Origin: Blastomonas ursincola
Lineage (GTDB): Bacteria; Pseudomonadota; Alphaproteobacteria; Sphingomonadales; Sphingomonadaceae
Direction: 5' to 3'
DNA: 64,000 nucleotides
Assembly: GCF_013607875.1 (NCBI RefSeq)
Contig: NZ_VDES01000002.1
Span: 823,638 to 887,637 of the forward strand
The notes beneath the pieces were generated by a model. That model worked only from the letters and a program-made list of their open reading frames with translations, made no database searches and was not told where the DNA came from. This document shows positions 9,647 to 18,237 of the stretch, in pieces. Position numbers and translations under genes: made by a program. Positions within the stretch are counted from its first letter, which is position 1, and each line of letters begins with the position of its first letter.

Positions 9647-9986
9647 GCCAGCGGATATTGCCTTCGGCGCTGTCGTTCTGGTTCCATTCCCGTTCACCGA
9701 TCAGGCAACATCCAAGCGGCGTCCGGCTGTCGTGATCAGCTCGGCAAATTATCATGCGTCACGACCCGATGTGATCCTGATGGCCATAACCAGCCAACTC
9801 CGCGCATCCGCCGCTTTTGGCGAGGTCTGGTTGAAGGAATGGCAGGCGGCGGGGCTGCTCAAGCCTTCGGCCGTGAAGCCGGTTGTCGCGACGTTCGCGC
9901 GTGATCTGATTATCCGCCAGCTTGGGAACCTGGCGGAGGATGATGCCAAGGCCTTGCGCGCTGTCATCTCGGAATTGATTGGTTGA
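9636..9986 (+). CDS. type II toxin, MazF/PemK family endoribonuclease
   Basis: A 116-residue protein with the PemK/MazF beta-barrel features: an N-terminal GAVVLVPFPFTD strand pair, KRRPAVVIS containing the conserved arginine (about residue 29), and AITSQL in the following strand. Members cleave mRNA at short sequence motifs and are neutralised by the upstream antitoxin. ATG 9636 lies inside the end of the antitoxin gene. The longer frame from 9597 would add 13 residues unlike the family, so it was rejected. Confidence 0.85.
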   Translation: MPFEPADIAFGAVVLVPFPFTDQATSKRRPAVVISSANYHASRPDVILMAITSQLRASAAFGEVWLKEWQAAGLLKPSAVKPVVATFARDLIIRQLGNLAEDDAKALRAVISELIG

Positions 9987-11133
9987 GGTTGAAGCGGATA
10001 TTTTTGGCGGCTTAAGCAAATTTCTTGGCTAGTATAGCAGTTATGCTTTTCGGGATTGTGTAATAATAATTGTCCTGCACAGTCGGGAGTGAATGAATAA
10101 TTGCTGTGTGTATGGACAGCGGTTTCGATCTTGGTGAGGATAGTGTCAGCAGATGAGTTATTATTTGTCTATTATAATTTCTCATTTCTACTAAAAATTT
10201 TTATTTTCAAATGCGTGCCGCCATGACTCCGATAATATTGGTAAAGTTCCAGGTTGAATTGGTTTATGATCATGGCTCTCAAATAGCACATCATCATAAA
10301 TTGGGTTGCAAACCGCAAATATCCTAAAAAATAAGTTATCACTAAATGCGCAAAATGCTCCAAGGATTTCCCTTTTATCAGTATTGTATCGATAATTGAA
10401 TGTGCGGCCAGAGGTCTTTTTGCCTTGAGTTAATTGGCCAAATGCTGGCAGAATGGACAAAATATTTTCAACTTCACCTCTGTATAGTCCTGAGTTGAAA
10501 TAATGTTGGGCAAAAACCTTCGCTTCCATGGGTATTGGATTGCCCGTATGTTCGCGAAATAGGGCCATACCTAATTTTGCGCCAAACGCCTGCATTAGAG
10601 AGGTTGTTATGGGGCCATCGAGAGTGATTTTTTGCATTTTCCCGTAAATGTTTGATCTACCTTTTGCCCAAACCTCCTCGCTCTTGTTAGGGTCAAATAT
10701 TTCTCTTATGAAACCAGGGGCAATATATGAGAGTGTACTAAGAATTTTAGAGGCTCGTCTCATAACTTCTGGCGATGCCTTGTGTTCTGGAGATACTCGT
10801 GCCAAAAATGATGCGGCAGCATCAGATGCTCTGGAGGAGTAATTGCAAGTAGAGCAAGAGGCAAATTCTAAGCCACTTGGCCGACCTCCATTGTCAAATA
10901 TTGATCGTGGGGGCATATGTTCAACGCTGTCAGGTGAATTATCGCAGTAGATGCACCTATTTTCTCCCTTAAGTATTTCATCTCTCTTCCGACTCTTATT
11001 TTTTGCTTCGCCCATTGCCATCCCTCGAGAAAGATTGAATACACGCGACATTACAGATTTATTGTTGATGTGCGTCAACAGTTTTTAATGTTACGATGAT
11101 TTGAAACTTCGTGTAATTATATGTATCGCCCGC
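9987..11133. other. AT-rich island between the toxin-antitoxin pair and dnaE2
   Basis: Base composition changes abruptly here. The line 10201-10260 holds 23 G+C of 60, whereas flanking genes are clearly GC-rich. The stretch 9987-10190 has no gene that I can support, only AT-rich sequence; 10191-11015 carries one gene; 11016-11133 is again AT-rich and empty. No terminal repeats, integrase or tRNA are visible at the edges, so the mode of entry is unknown. Confidence 0.7.
10191..11015 (-). CDS. HNH-like zinc-finger protein, probably horizontally acquired
   Basis: A protein of about 274 residues with an N-terminal basic start (MGEAKNKSRKRDEILKGE) and a CIYC...EHMPP...CSTCN arrangement, which matches the zinc knuckles and EH motif of degenerate HNH endonucleases. 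The remaining 200 residues are mixed alpha/beta with no motif I recognise. Codon use is AT-rich and unlike every other gene in the window. The frame is open to 11078; I chose ATG 11015 because GAGG lies about seven bases upstream and MGEAK-type starts are common in such proteins. A role in DNA cleavage or defence is speculative. Confidence 0.6.
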   Translation of the reverse strand: MGEAKNKSRKRDEILKGENRCIYCDNSPDSVEHMPPRSIFDNGGRPSGLEFASCSTCNYSSRASDAAASFLARVSPEHKASPEVMRRASKILSTLSYIAPGFIREIFDPNKSEEVWAKGRSNIYGKMQKITLDGPITTSLMQAFGAKLGMALFREHTGNPIPMEAKVFAQHYFNSGLYRGEVENILSILPAFGQLTQGKKTSGRTFNYRYNTDKREILGAFCAFSDNLFFRIFAVCNPIYDDVLFESHDHKPIQPGTLPILSESWRHAFENKNF

Positions 11134-14100
11134 TCAATGAAAATCCCGCGACTTAGGCAGCACTCTCGCATCCCTCGGATGGCGTGACGGCACAGGCCGC
11201 ACCACCTCGTCCGCGCGCGCCAGGGGTGGCGTCAGCGCGCCATCTCCTCGCGCCTCGGTAAGCGTTGCGAGCAAATCGGTGCGGTCGATCACCCGGTTCG
11301 CCATCAGGTGGACCACGCCTTCGGGGCTGCGCTGGAGCACGCCTTCGACCTGCATCAGGCGGCTCGCCATCACGGCGCGGCGGTAGCGTTCGAACAGGCG
11401 CGCCCAGAGGACGACGTTCGTGATACCCGTCTCGTCCTCGATGGTGACGAAGATCGCGTTGCCCTTGCCGGGGCGCTGGCGGACGAGGACGACGCCGGCG
11501 GTGCGCACCGCTGCGCCTGCCTTGGCGTTGGTCGTGTCCTCGCAGCTGAGCACGCCTTCCTCGCGCAGCCGCGCGCGCAGGAACGCCATCGGATGGTCCT
11601 TCAGCGACAGGCGCAGCACCTGGTAATCGGTGACGACCTCTTCGGCTGCGGGCATCTGCGGCAGCTGCATGTCGGGCTCTGTGCCGAGCTCGCGCGCCTT
11701 GGCCGCAGCGAACAGCGGCAGCTCGGTCGAGGGCGTGCGGCGCACCTCCCACAAAGCCTGGCGCCGCGACAGGCCGAGCGATCCGAACGCATCGGCATCG
11801 GCGAGCAGGCGCAGCGCGGCGCTGGGCAGGTCGGCGCGGCGCGCCAGCCGCTCGATCGAGACGAACCGCCCGCCCGCGCGCCGCGCCTGCACCAAAGCGT
11901 CGGCCCAGGCTGCACGGAAGCCGTCCATCTGGCGAAAGCCCAGCCGCAGCGCCAGCCGCCCCCTTATGTCGCGCTCCAGCCTATTGTCCCAATGGCTGGC
12001 GTTGATGTCGATCGGGCGCACCTCGACCTGATGCTCGCGCACGTCGCGCACGATCTGCGCGGGCGCATAGAAGCCCATGGGCTGCGAATTGAGCAAAGCG
12101 CAGGCGAAGACCGCCGGGTGGTGGCACTTGATCCAGGACGAGACATAGACCAGCCGCGCGAAGGACAGGGCGTGGCTCTCCGGAAAGCCATAGCTGCCGA
12201 AACCCTCGATCTGCTTGAAGCAGCGTTCGGCAAACTCGGCGGCATAGCCGCGCGCGGTCATGCCCTCGACCAGCTTGGTGCGGAAATTGTGCATCGTGCC
12301 GACATTGCGGAAGGTCGCCATCGCGCGGCGCAGCTGGTTGGCTTCCGAGGGCGTGAAATCCGCCGCGACGATCGCGAGCTTCATCGCCTGTTCCTGGAAC
12401 AGCGGCACGCCATAGGTCTGGCCGAGCAGGTTTTTCAGCTCATCGGCGGGGTGCGGCGGCGCGGGCGAGGGGTATTCGACCGGCTCGATGCCCGAACGAC
12501 GGCGCAGATAGGGGTGGACCATGTCGCCCTCGATCGGGCCGGGGCGGACGATCGCGACCTGCACCGTCAGGTCGTAGAGGCAGCGCGGGCGGAGCCGCGG
12601 CAGCATGTTCATCTGCGCGCGGCTTTCCACCTGGAACACGCCGATGCTGTCGCCCCGGCACAGCATGTCGTAGACTTGGGGATCGTCGGCATCGAGATCG
12701 ACGGTGAGGTCATGCTCGCCCAGGCCATGCTCGCGCATCAGCGCGAAGGCCTTGCGGATGCAGGTGAGCATGCCCAGCGCCAGCACATCGACCTTCATCA
12801 GGCCGAGCGCGTCGATATCGTCCTTGTCCCATTCGATGAAGGTGCGGTCCTCCATCGCGGCATTGTGGATCGGCACGGTCTCGTCGAGCCGGTCCTCGGT
12901 CAGCACGAAGCCGCCGACATGCTGCGACAGGTGGCGGGGGAAGTGCAGGATCTGGTCGACCAGATCGCGCAGGCGGACGATGTCCGGATTGTCGATATCG
13001 AACCCGGCCTCGGCATAGCGCTGCTCGGCCATCGAGCTGGAAAAGCTGCCCCAGATGGTGCTGGAAAGCCGCGCGGTGACGTCCTCGGAAAAGCCGAGCA
13101 CCTTGCCGACCTCGCGCACCGCGCTGCGCGGGCGATAGTGGATCACCGTCGCGGCGATCCCGGCGCGGTGGCGGCCATAGCGCTGGTAGATATATTGCAT
13201 CACCTCCTCGCGCCGCTCGTGCTCGAAATCGACATCGATATCGGGCGGCTCGGCGCGCTCCTCGGAGACGAAGCGCGAGAAGAGCAGGTCGTGCGTCACC
13301 GGATCGACCGAGGTGACGCCGAGCAGGAAGCAGACGATCGAGTTGGCGGCCGAGCCGCGCCCCTGGCACAATATCGGCGGCTCGCGGCTGCGGGCGAAGC
13401 GCACCAGATCGTGCACGGTGAGGAAATAGCAGGCGTAGCGCTGCTTGGCGATGAGGGTGAATTCCTCGTCGAGCAGGTCGCGGACCTTCTTCGGCAGTTC
13501 CTCGCCATAGCGCTCGCGCGCCGCTTCCAGCACCATATGCTCGAGCCAGGCCTGCGGCTCCCAGCCCTCCGGCACGGGTTCGAGCGGGTACTGGTAGCGC
13601 AGGTCGTCGAGCGTGAAGGTGACGCGTTCCATCAGGCGCAGCGTTTGCGCGATGGCATCGGGGCAGTCGGCGAACAGGCGCGCCATTTCGTCCGCCGGCT
13701 TGATATGCCGCTCGGCATTGGCCTCGAGCAGCCGCCCGGCCTCGGCGATCGTCGTGCCCGCCTGGATGCAGGTCAGCACATCGTGCAGCGGGCGCTGCGC
13801 CGGTTCGGCATAGAGCGCGTCGTTGGTGGCGAGCAGCGGCACGCCGGTGTCGGCGCTCAATCGCATCAGCCGGGCGAGACGGCGGCGGTCCGCACCCCGG
13901 CGCGGCATGGTGACGCCGATCCACACGCGCCCCGGCGCGGCCTGGCCCAGCGTGCCGAGCAGCGGCGCGTCGCCGGGCGATGCTATCACGATCAGCAGCA
14001 GGTCGTCGCAGAACTCGAGCAGATCGGGCAGGTGCAGCACGCAATCGCCCTTGGCCGCGCGCAGATTGCCGGTGGTGAGCAGCCGCGTCAGCCGTCCCCA

Positions 14101-14397
14101 GCCGTGGCGCGTCGCGGGATAGGCGATGATGTCGGGCGTTCCATCGGCGAACACCAGGCGCGCGCCGACCAGCAGCCGCAGCGCCGGGGGCGGCGCGCCG
14201 ATCTCCGCCGCCGCCTTGTGCGCATCGCGCAGCGCGATATGCGCGCGCACCACGCCCGCGACCGTGTTGCGGTCTGCAATGCCTACCCCTGCCAGCCCCA
14301 GTTCGAGCGCGCGCGCGACCATGTCCGCCGGGTGCGAGGCCCCACGCAGGAACGAATAGTTGGTCGCGCAGACCAGTTCGGCAAAACCGGCGGTCAT
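11134..14397 (-). CDS. dnaE2: error-prone DNA polymerase DnaE2 (ImuC)
   Basis: A 1087-residue C-family polymerase. The N-terminal PHP domain starts FAELVCATNYSFLRGASHP. The polymerase core includes GRGSAANSIVCFLLGVT and PPDIDVDFEHERREEV with the catalytic Asp residues, then KVDVLALGML. A C-terminal OB-fold region (AGVVLVRQRPGKGNAIFVTIEDE) follows. DnaE2 does translesion synthesis with ImuA and ImuB after DNA damage. Its start overlaps the imuB stop by ATGA, and the length is normal for the family. The downstream side is the AT-rich island. Confidence 0.96.
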   Translation of the reverse strand: MTAGFAELVCATNYSFLRGASHPADMVARALELGLAGVGIADRNTVAGVVRAHIALRDAHKAAAEIGAPPPALRLLVGARLVFADGTPDIIAYPATRHGWGRLTRLLTTGNLRAAKGDCVLHLPDLLEFCDDLLLIVIASPGDAPLLGTLGQAAPGRVWIGVTMPRRGADRRRLARLMRLSADTGVPLLATNDALYAEPAQRPLHDVLTCIQAGTTIAEAGRLLEANAERHIKPADEMARLFADCPDAIAQTLRLMERVTFTLDDLRYQYPLEPVPEGWEPQAWLEHMVLEAARERYGEELPKKVRDLLDEEFTLIAKQRYACYFLTVHDLVRFARSREPPILCQGRGSAANSIVCFLLGVTSVDPVTHDLLFSRFVSEERAEPPDIDVDFEHERREEVMQYIYQRYGRHRAGIAATVIHYRPRSAVREVGKVLGFSEDVTARLSSTIWGSFSSSMAEQRYAEAGFDIDNPDIVRLRDLVDQILHFPRHLSQHVGGFVLTEDRLDETVPIHNAAMEDRTFIEWDKDDIDALGLMKVDVLALGMLTCIRKAFALMREHGLGEHDLTVDLDADDPQVYDMLCRGDSIGVFQVESRAQMNMLPRLRPRCLYDLTVQVAIVRPGPIEGDMVHPYLRRRSGIEPVEYPSPAPPHPADELKNLLGQTYGVPLFQEQAMKLAIVAADFTPSEANQLRRAMATFRNVGTMHNFRTKLVEGMTARGYAAEFAERCFKQIEGFGSYGFPESHALSFARLVYVSSWIKCHHPAVFACALLNSQPMGFYAPAQIVRDVREHQVEVRPIDINASHWDNRLERDIRGRLALRLGFRQMDGFRAAWADALVQARRAGGRFVSIERLARRADLPSAALRLLADADAFGSLGLSRRQALWEVRRTPSTELPLFAAAKARELGTEPDMQLPQMPAAEEVVTDYQVLRLSLKDHPMAFLRARLREEGVLSCEDTTNAKAGAAVRTAGVVLVRQRPGKGNAIFVTIEDETGITNVVLWARLFERYRRAVMASRLMQVEGVLQRSPEGVVHLMANRVIDRTDLLATLTEARGDGALTPPLARADEVVRPVPSRHPRDARVLPKSRDFH

Positions 14398-16007
14398 GCG
14401 AAAAGGCCGTGCACATACCAGCGCGGATCGGGCCGTTCGCTGTCATACAGGCCGTGGCGGAAGATCCAGAAGCGGCGGCCGCGCGCGTCCTCGATGCGGT
14501 AATAGTCGCGGGTGAGGCCGCTCCTGCCCGGCGCGTGCTTCCACCAGGGCGCGGCGATCCGCTCGGGCCCCTCGAAGCGCACGACATGGTGCTGCTGGCG
14601 CTTCCAGCGGAAGCGGTGCGGTGGGCCGTCGGGCACCTCGGCGATCACCTCGATCGGCTGGGGCGGGTCGAACAGATGGATCGGCCGGGTCGGCGGTTCG
14701 CCCGGCTGCGGCGCTTGCCAGGGTTCGGGCGCGGGCAGATCGACCGCGGGCAGAGTGAGCGCCGCCTGTTCGGGAATGTGGGTGTCGCGCGGCTGGAACC
14801 GGCGGATCGCGCCGCGCCCCAGCCGGCTGCTCAGCCGGTCGATCAGCGCGGCAAAAGCCTCCTCGCTGACCGCGCCGCCCTCGAGCTGCAGCTGCGCCGG
14901 GGTCAGCGGCTCGATGCGCGGCACGATCAGCCGGATCATGTCGAAGCCGAAGCCGGGGTCGATCGGGTCGGACAGCGCATCGAGCCGCTCGTGCAGCAAC
15001 CGCATCAGCCCTTCCGGATCGCGCATCGGCAGGCTCGATTCGACTGCGAGGTCGAAGGTGCGGCCATCGCTGCGATAGAAGCGCGCGGCGAAATGCCGCC
15101 CGCCCATGCCGCGCTGATCGAGCGCCTCGGCGGCCTGGCCCGCCAGCTCGGCGAGCGCCGCCATCGCCGCCTCGGTGCGCGCGATCGGTTCGGCAAAGCG
15201 CATCTCGAAGCGCAGCGCAGGCGGGCTGCGGCGCGGGACGATGCGGCTGTCGGCGCTGCCCAGCAGCCGGTCGAGCCGCTCGACCAGCTCCTCGCCGAAG
15301 CGCGCGGCGAGCGGCGCGCTCGGCCGCATCGCGAGGTCGCCGATGGTCTTGAGGCCCGCACGGATCAGCGCGGTCTCGGTCTCCTCCTCGATGCGCAGCG
15401 CCGCGACCGGCAGGCGGCGCAACACGACATCGCCGTCCTCGGGCCGCGCGAGCGTCACCCCCGGCGCGAACCGGGCGAGCGCCTGCGCCGCCTCGGGCGT
15501 GTCGCCGCAACCGCTTCGGACATGATCGGAAAAGCGCGCCAGGCTGTCCTCGGCGGCGGCGACCAGCGCAGCTTCGCCGCCGAACAGATGCGTGCAGCCG
15601 GTAATGTCGAGCACCAGCATGTCGGGCGGGTCGGTGGCGACCAAAGGCGTGAAACGGTCGCAATGATCGGCCAGCCGCTCGAGCCATTTCAGGTCGGCGA
15701 GCGGATCGTGCGGCTCCACATCGAGATGCCCTATCTGCGCGCGCGCATCGGCCAGCATCATGCCGGGAACCAGACCTTGCGCGCGCGCCTCGGCACAGGT
15801 CGCGGCGATGCGCATCGCGCCGCGCACCTTCTCGACCAGCACCAGGGGCGCGGCGTCGTCTGTTCTATCCGGCGCGCCGGAAGCCGAGCGCTGCCGCGCG
15901 CGCCGGTCGACCGGCAGAAAGGGGAAGAACAGCGCCAGATAGCGCCGCTGCGCCTCCGGTTCCGGCACCGCCGACGAGCAGGGCCTCAGCAAGACAGGCT
16001 TGTTCAC
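14394..16007 (-). CDS. imuB: Y-family polymerase-like protein ImuB
   Basis: A 537-residue Y-family-like protein that acts as the adaptor between DnaE2, ImuA and the beta clamp rather than as an active polymerase. It begins RRYLALFFPFLPVDR and has DMLVLDITGCTHLFGGEAAL where active Y-family enzymes carry catalytic acids. A long C-terminal region contains probable clamp-binding and ImuA-binding segments. The start is GTG 16007 with GGAG seven bases upstream; it overlaps the end of imuA by 143 bases, so the exact start is uncertain. It ends in an ATGA overlap with dnaE2. Confidence 0.92.
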   Translation of the reverse strand: MNKPVLLRPCSSAVPEPEAQRRYLALFFPFLPVDRRARQRSASGAPDRTDDAAPLVLVEKVRGAMRIAATCAEARAQGLVPGMMLADARAQIGHLDVEPHDPLADLKWLERLADHCDRFTPLVATDPPDMLVLDITGCTHLFGGEAALVAAAEDSLARFSDHVRSGCGDTPEAAQALARFAPGVTLARPEDGDVVLRRLPVAALRIEEETETALIRAGLKTIGDLAMRPSAPLAARFGEELVERLDRLLGSADSRIVPRRSPPALRFEMRFAEPIARTEAAMAALAELAGQAAEALDQRGMGGRHFAARFYRSDGRTFDLAVESSLPMRDPEGLMRLLHERLDALSDPIDPGFGFDMIRLIVPRIEPLTPAQLQLEGGAVSEEAFAALIDRLSSRLGRGAIRRFQPRDTHIPEQAALTLPAVDLPAPEPWQAPQPGEPPTRPIHLFDPPQPIEVIAEVPDGPPHRFRWKRQQHHVVRFEGPERIAAPWWKHAPGRSGLTRDYYRIEDARGRRFWIFRHGLYDSERPDPRWYVHGLFA

Positions 16008-16695
16008 AGTTCCACTCCACGCGCCACGCGCCGCCCGCTGGGCGTCCGCGCTGGCGCAACAGTTCTATCGCCCAAGCAGGATAGCCGGGCGCATTGGCTT
16101 CCATCGGCAGCGAGGGCGCAGCGGCCACCTGCCAGCGGGTCTGCGCCGCGCTGGGCGCGGGGGTGGCGGCGATGCGCAGCGCGATCACGGTGACGCCCGA
16201 GGCTTCGGCAGCAAGCGCCAGCCTGCGGCTTGCGGTGAGATCGAACGCGCGGGGATCGCGCCACAGCTCTACCACCGCCACGCCGACATCGCCGCAGCGG
16301 GTGACATCGGCCGCCGCGCGCAGCACCGCCAGCGCATCGGGCAGCGTGCCCAGGATGACCTGCGCAGGCGAAAGCCCGATCTCGACCAGCCCCGGCGCGT
16401 GCAATTGCCCGCCGCGTTTCTCCGCCTCGCCCTCGCGCAGCCAGACCAGGGTTCCACCGAGCCTGAGCGCCAGCGCGGCGACGAATCCGGTCGCGCACCC
16501 GGCATCGTCCGCCTCGAACGCAAAGATTTCGTGCAGCCGCGCGCGCATCAGCCCGCCGCCCAAAGCCGCGTCGATCCCCGCATGCCCGGTGCGCGCCCGT
16601 CCCGCCGGTTCGCCACCGGATTCGCCCGCACACGCGCGTTCCAGCCCGGCAATCCGGGCTTTCAGGGACTCGAGGGAATCGCGGACATGGGACAT
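15865..16695 (-). CDS. imuA: ImuA, RecA-like SOS mutagenesis protein
   Basis: A 276-residue protein with a RecA-related core: GHAGIDAALGGGLMRARLHEIFA near the N-terminus and later GDVGVAVVELWRDPRAFDL. ImuA binds RecA and ImuB and supports DnaE2-dependent mutagenesis. It is the first gene of the imuA-imuB-dnaE2 operon. The family-typical end is near WRVEWNCEQ, and the last 50 or so residues run through the imuB start region and look low in information. A LexA box lies three bases before the ATG. The ribosome-binding site is weak. Confidence 0.9.
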   Translation of the reverse strand: MSHVRDSLESLKARIAGLERACAGESGGEPAGRARTGHAGIDAALGGGLMRARLHEIFAFEADDAGCATGFVAALALRLGGTLVWLREGEAEKRGGQLHAPGLVEIGLSPAQVILGTLPDALAVLRAAADVTRCGDVGVAVVELWRDPRAFDLTASRRLALAAEASGVTVIALRIAATPAPSAAQTRWQVAAAPSLPMEANAPGYPAWAIELLRQRGRPAGGAWRVEWNCEQACLAEALLVGGAGTGGAAALSGAVLPLSAGRPARAAALGFRRAG

Positions 16696-16697
16696 CC

Positions 16698-16712
16698 GTT
16701 CTTATTATGTTC
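16698..16712 (-). promoter_or_regulatory. LexA box of the imuA-imuB-dnaE2 operon
   Basis: GTTC-N7-GTTC (16698-16701 and 16709-16712) is an exact match to the alphaproteobacterial LexA direct-repeat consensus; on the coding strand it reads GAAC-N7-GAAC. It lies directly upstream of imuA, so SOS control of the cassette is expected. The distal half-site is shared with a 17-base palindrome GTTCCG-N5-CGGAAC at 16709-16725. Confidence 0.85.
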
Positions 16713-16837
16713 CGTTTTGCGGAACGTCAAATGCCTGTGCGGCGGGCCGCGATGCCAATTCGGGACCGGTGACGCTTTGTTAACCCTTCGCGTTAATAGT
16801 CTGTTGAACTGAGTTAACGCCCATTGGGGGGAACAGC

Positions 16838-18223
16838 ATGACCGATACCGCACCCGACATCGCCCTGGCCCGCGCGCTGCTGCACGAAGCGATGGAACTT
16901 CAGGCAGCGGGCAATCTGGGGGCTGCCGAAGAGCGCTATCGCCTGGTCATCGATGCAGATTACCGCACCGCCGAGGTGCTGCCGATCCTTGCCGGTATCC
17001 TGGGCCTGCGCGGCGCGAACGAAGAGGCGCTCGAGCTGTGGGATACCTTGCTCGCGATCGATCCCGACCATGCGGTCGCGCATCATGAAAAGGGGCTGAT
17101 CTACAGCCGCACCGGACGCCCCGACCTCGCCATCACCGCGATGCAGGCGGCCTGCGCTGCCGATCCGGCCAATCCGGTCGCCGCCAACAATCTCGCGGTC
17201 ATGCTCTCCGATGCCGGGCGCAAGATCGAGGCGCTCGACCAGTTCCGCCGCGCCCAGGCGCTGCAGCCGGGCAATATCCATATCGAACACCAGATCCGCC
17301 GCCTCTCCGCCGAGATGGTGCCCTTCTGGCATATCCCGATGCTCAACGACGTGCGCCGCAACGATGCGTTCGAGGCGGCGATCATTGCGGCTTTGGCCGA
17401 AACCGGCCCCGATGCCCGCTTGCTCGACATCGGCACCGGCAGCGGCCTGCTCTCGATGATGGCCGCGCGCGCCGGGGCGCAATCGGTCACCGCGTGCGAG
17501 ATGGTGCCGATCATCGCCGACATGGCGCGGCAGATCATCGCCGATAACGGATATGCGGATCGCATTACCGTCCACACCGCGCCCTCGACCGAACTCAGGG
17601 TCGGCGAGCATCTGGAAGAGCGCGCGGACATCCTGGTCTCCGAAATCCTCTCTTCCGACCTGCTCACCGAGCATGTCATCGACACGTTCGAGGATGCGCA
17701 TGCGCGGCTGCTCAAGCCCGATGCCATCGTCATCCCGCGCGCCGCTTCGGCCATCGGCTGTCTGGTCGAAAGCCAGGTGCTGGCCGATTACGTGTTCGTC
17801 GATCAGGTCTCCGGCTTCGACATCTCGCGCTTCGGCGCGCTCGCCTCGCCCAAGCTGCCGATCCACGGCACGATGACCGACTGGAAGCGCCTGTCCGACG
17901 ATGTCGAGCTGGTGCATATCGACCTCACCCGGACGCAGCATCAGAGCGACCTGCACCTGCTGCAGATCAACGTGCTCGAAGACGGCATCGCCACCGGCAT
18001 CGTCCAGTGGATGCATGTCGACCTGGCCGATGGCATCAGCTTCGACAACCATCCCGACGGCTATACCGATGGCGGCTGGCTGCAGGTACTGCACAATTTC
18101 CCAGAGCCGGTGGCGGTGCACGCGGGCGACGTGCTGAACGTCGCGGTGGGCCATGACCGGGTGACGCTGATCGTGCGTCCGCTCGAGGTGATCGCAGCGG
18201 CCGAGCAGGTGAAGGTGGCTTGA
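16838..18223 (+). CDS. TPR-domain protein fused to a PRMT-like arginine methyltransferase
   Basis: A 461-residue protein. Residues about 1-155 are tetratricopeptide repeats (for example AVAHHEKGLIYSRTGRPDLAITAM and PVAANNLAVMLSDAGRKIEAL). The C-terminal two thirds is a methyltransferase: motif I LLDIGTGSGL (about 195-204), then a double-E loop with Glu269 (SEILSS) and Glu278 (LLTEH), followed by LKPDAIVIPR and a beta-rich region. The paired glutamates and post-motif strand are hallmarks of protein arginine methyltransferases, and the TPR-PRMT order recalls eukaryotic PRMT9. Substrate and activity are unknown. It is divergent from imuA. Confidence 0.8.
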   Translation: MTDTAPDIALARALLHEAMELQAAGNLGAAEERYRLVIDADYRTAEVLPILAGILGLRGANEEALELWDTLLAIDPDHAVAHHEKGLIYSRTGRPDLAITAMQAACAADPANPVAANNLAVMLSDAGRKIEALDQFRRAQALQPGNIHIEHQIRRLSAEMVPFWHIPMLNDVRRNDAFEAAIIAALAETGPDARLLDIGTGSGLLSMMAARAGAQSVTACEMVPIIADMARQIIADNGYADRITVHTAPSTELRVGEHLEERADILVSEILSSDLLTEHVIDTFEDAHARLLKPDAIVIPRAASAIGCLVESQVLADYVFVDQVSGFDISRFGALASPKLPIHGTMTDWKRLSDDVELVHIDLTRTQHQSDLHLLQINVLEDGIATGIVQWMHVDLADGISFDNHPDGYTDGGWLQVLHNFPEPVAVHAGDVLNVAVGHDRVTLIVRPLEVIAAAEQVKVA

Positions 18224-18237
18224 TCCATGTCCGCTCT

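Noticed and set aside
11308..14502. 1064-codon open frame on the plus strand opposite dnaE2
   Set aside because: It mirrors dnaE2 and imuB in antisense, has arginine-, glutamine- and histidine-rich composition typical of shadow frames in GC-rich DNA, and shows no domain motif.
14409..16193. 594-codon plus-strand frame opposite imuB and imuA
   Set aside because: Same shadow composition; the minus strand carries clear ImuB and ImuA motifs.
16709..16725. Palindrome GTTCCG-N5-CGGAAC taken as the LexA site itself
   Set aside because: Alphaproteobacterial LexA recognises the direct repeat GTTC-N7-GTTC, which is present exactly at 16698-16712, so the palindrome is treated as an overlapping extra element.
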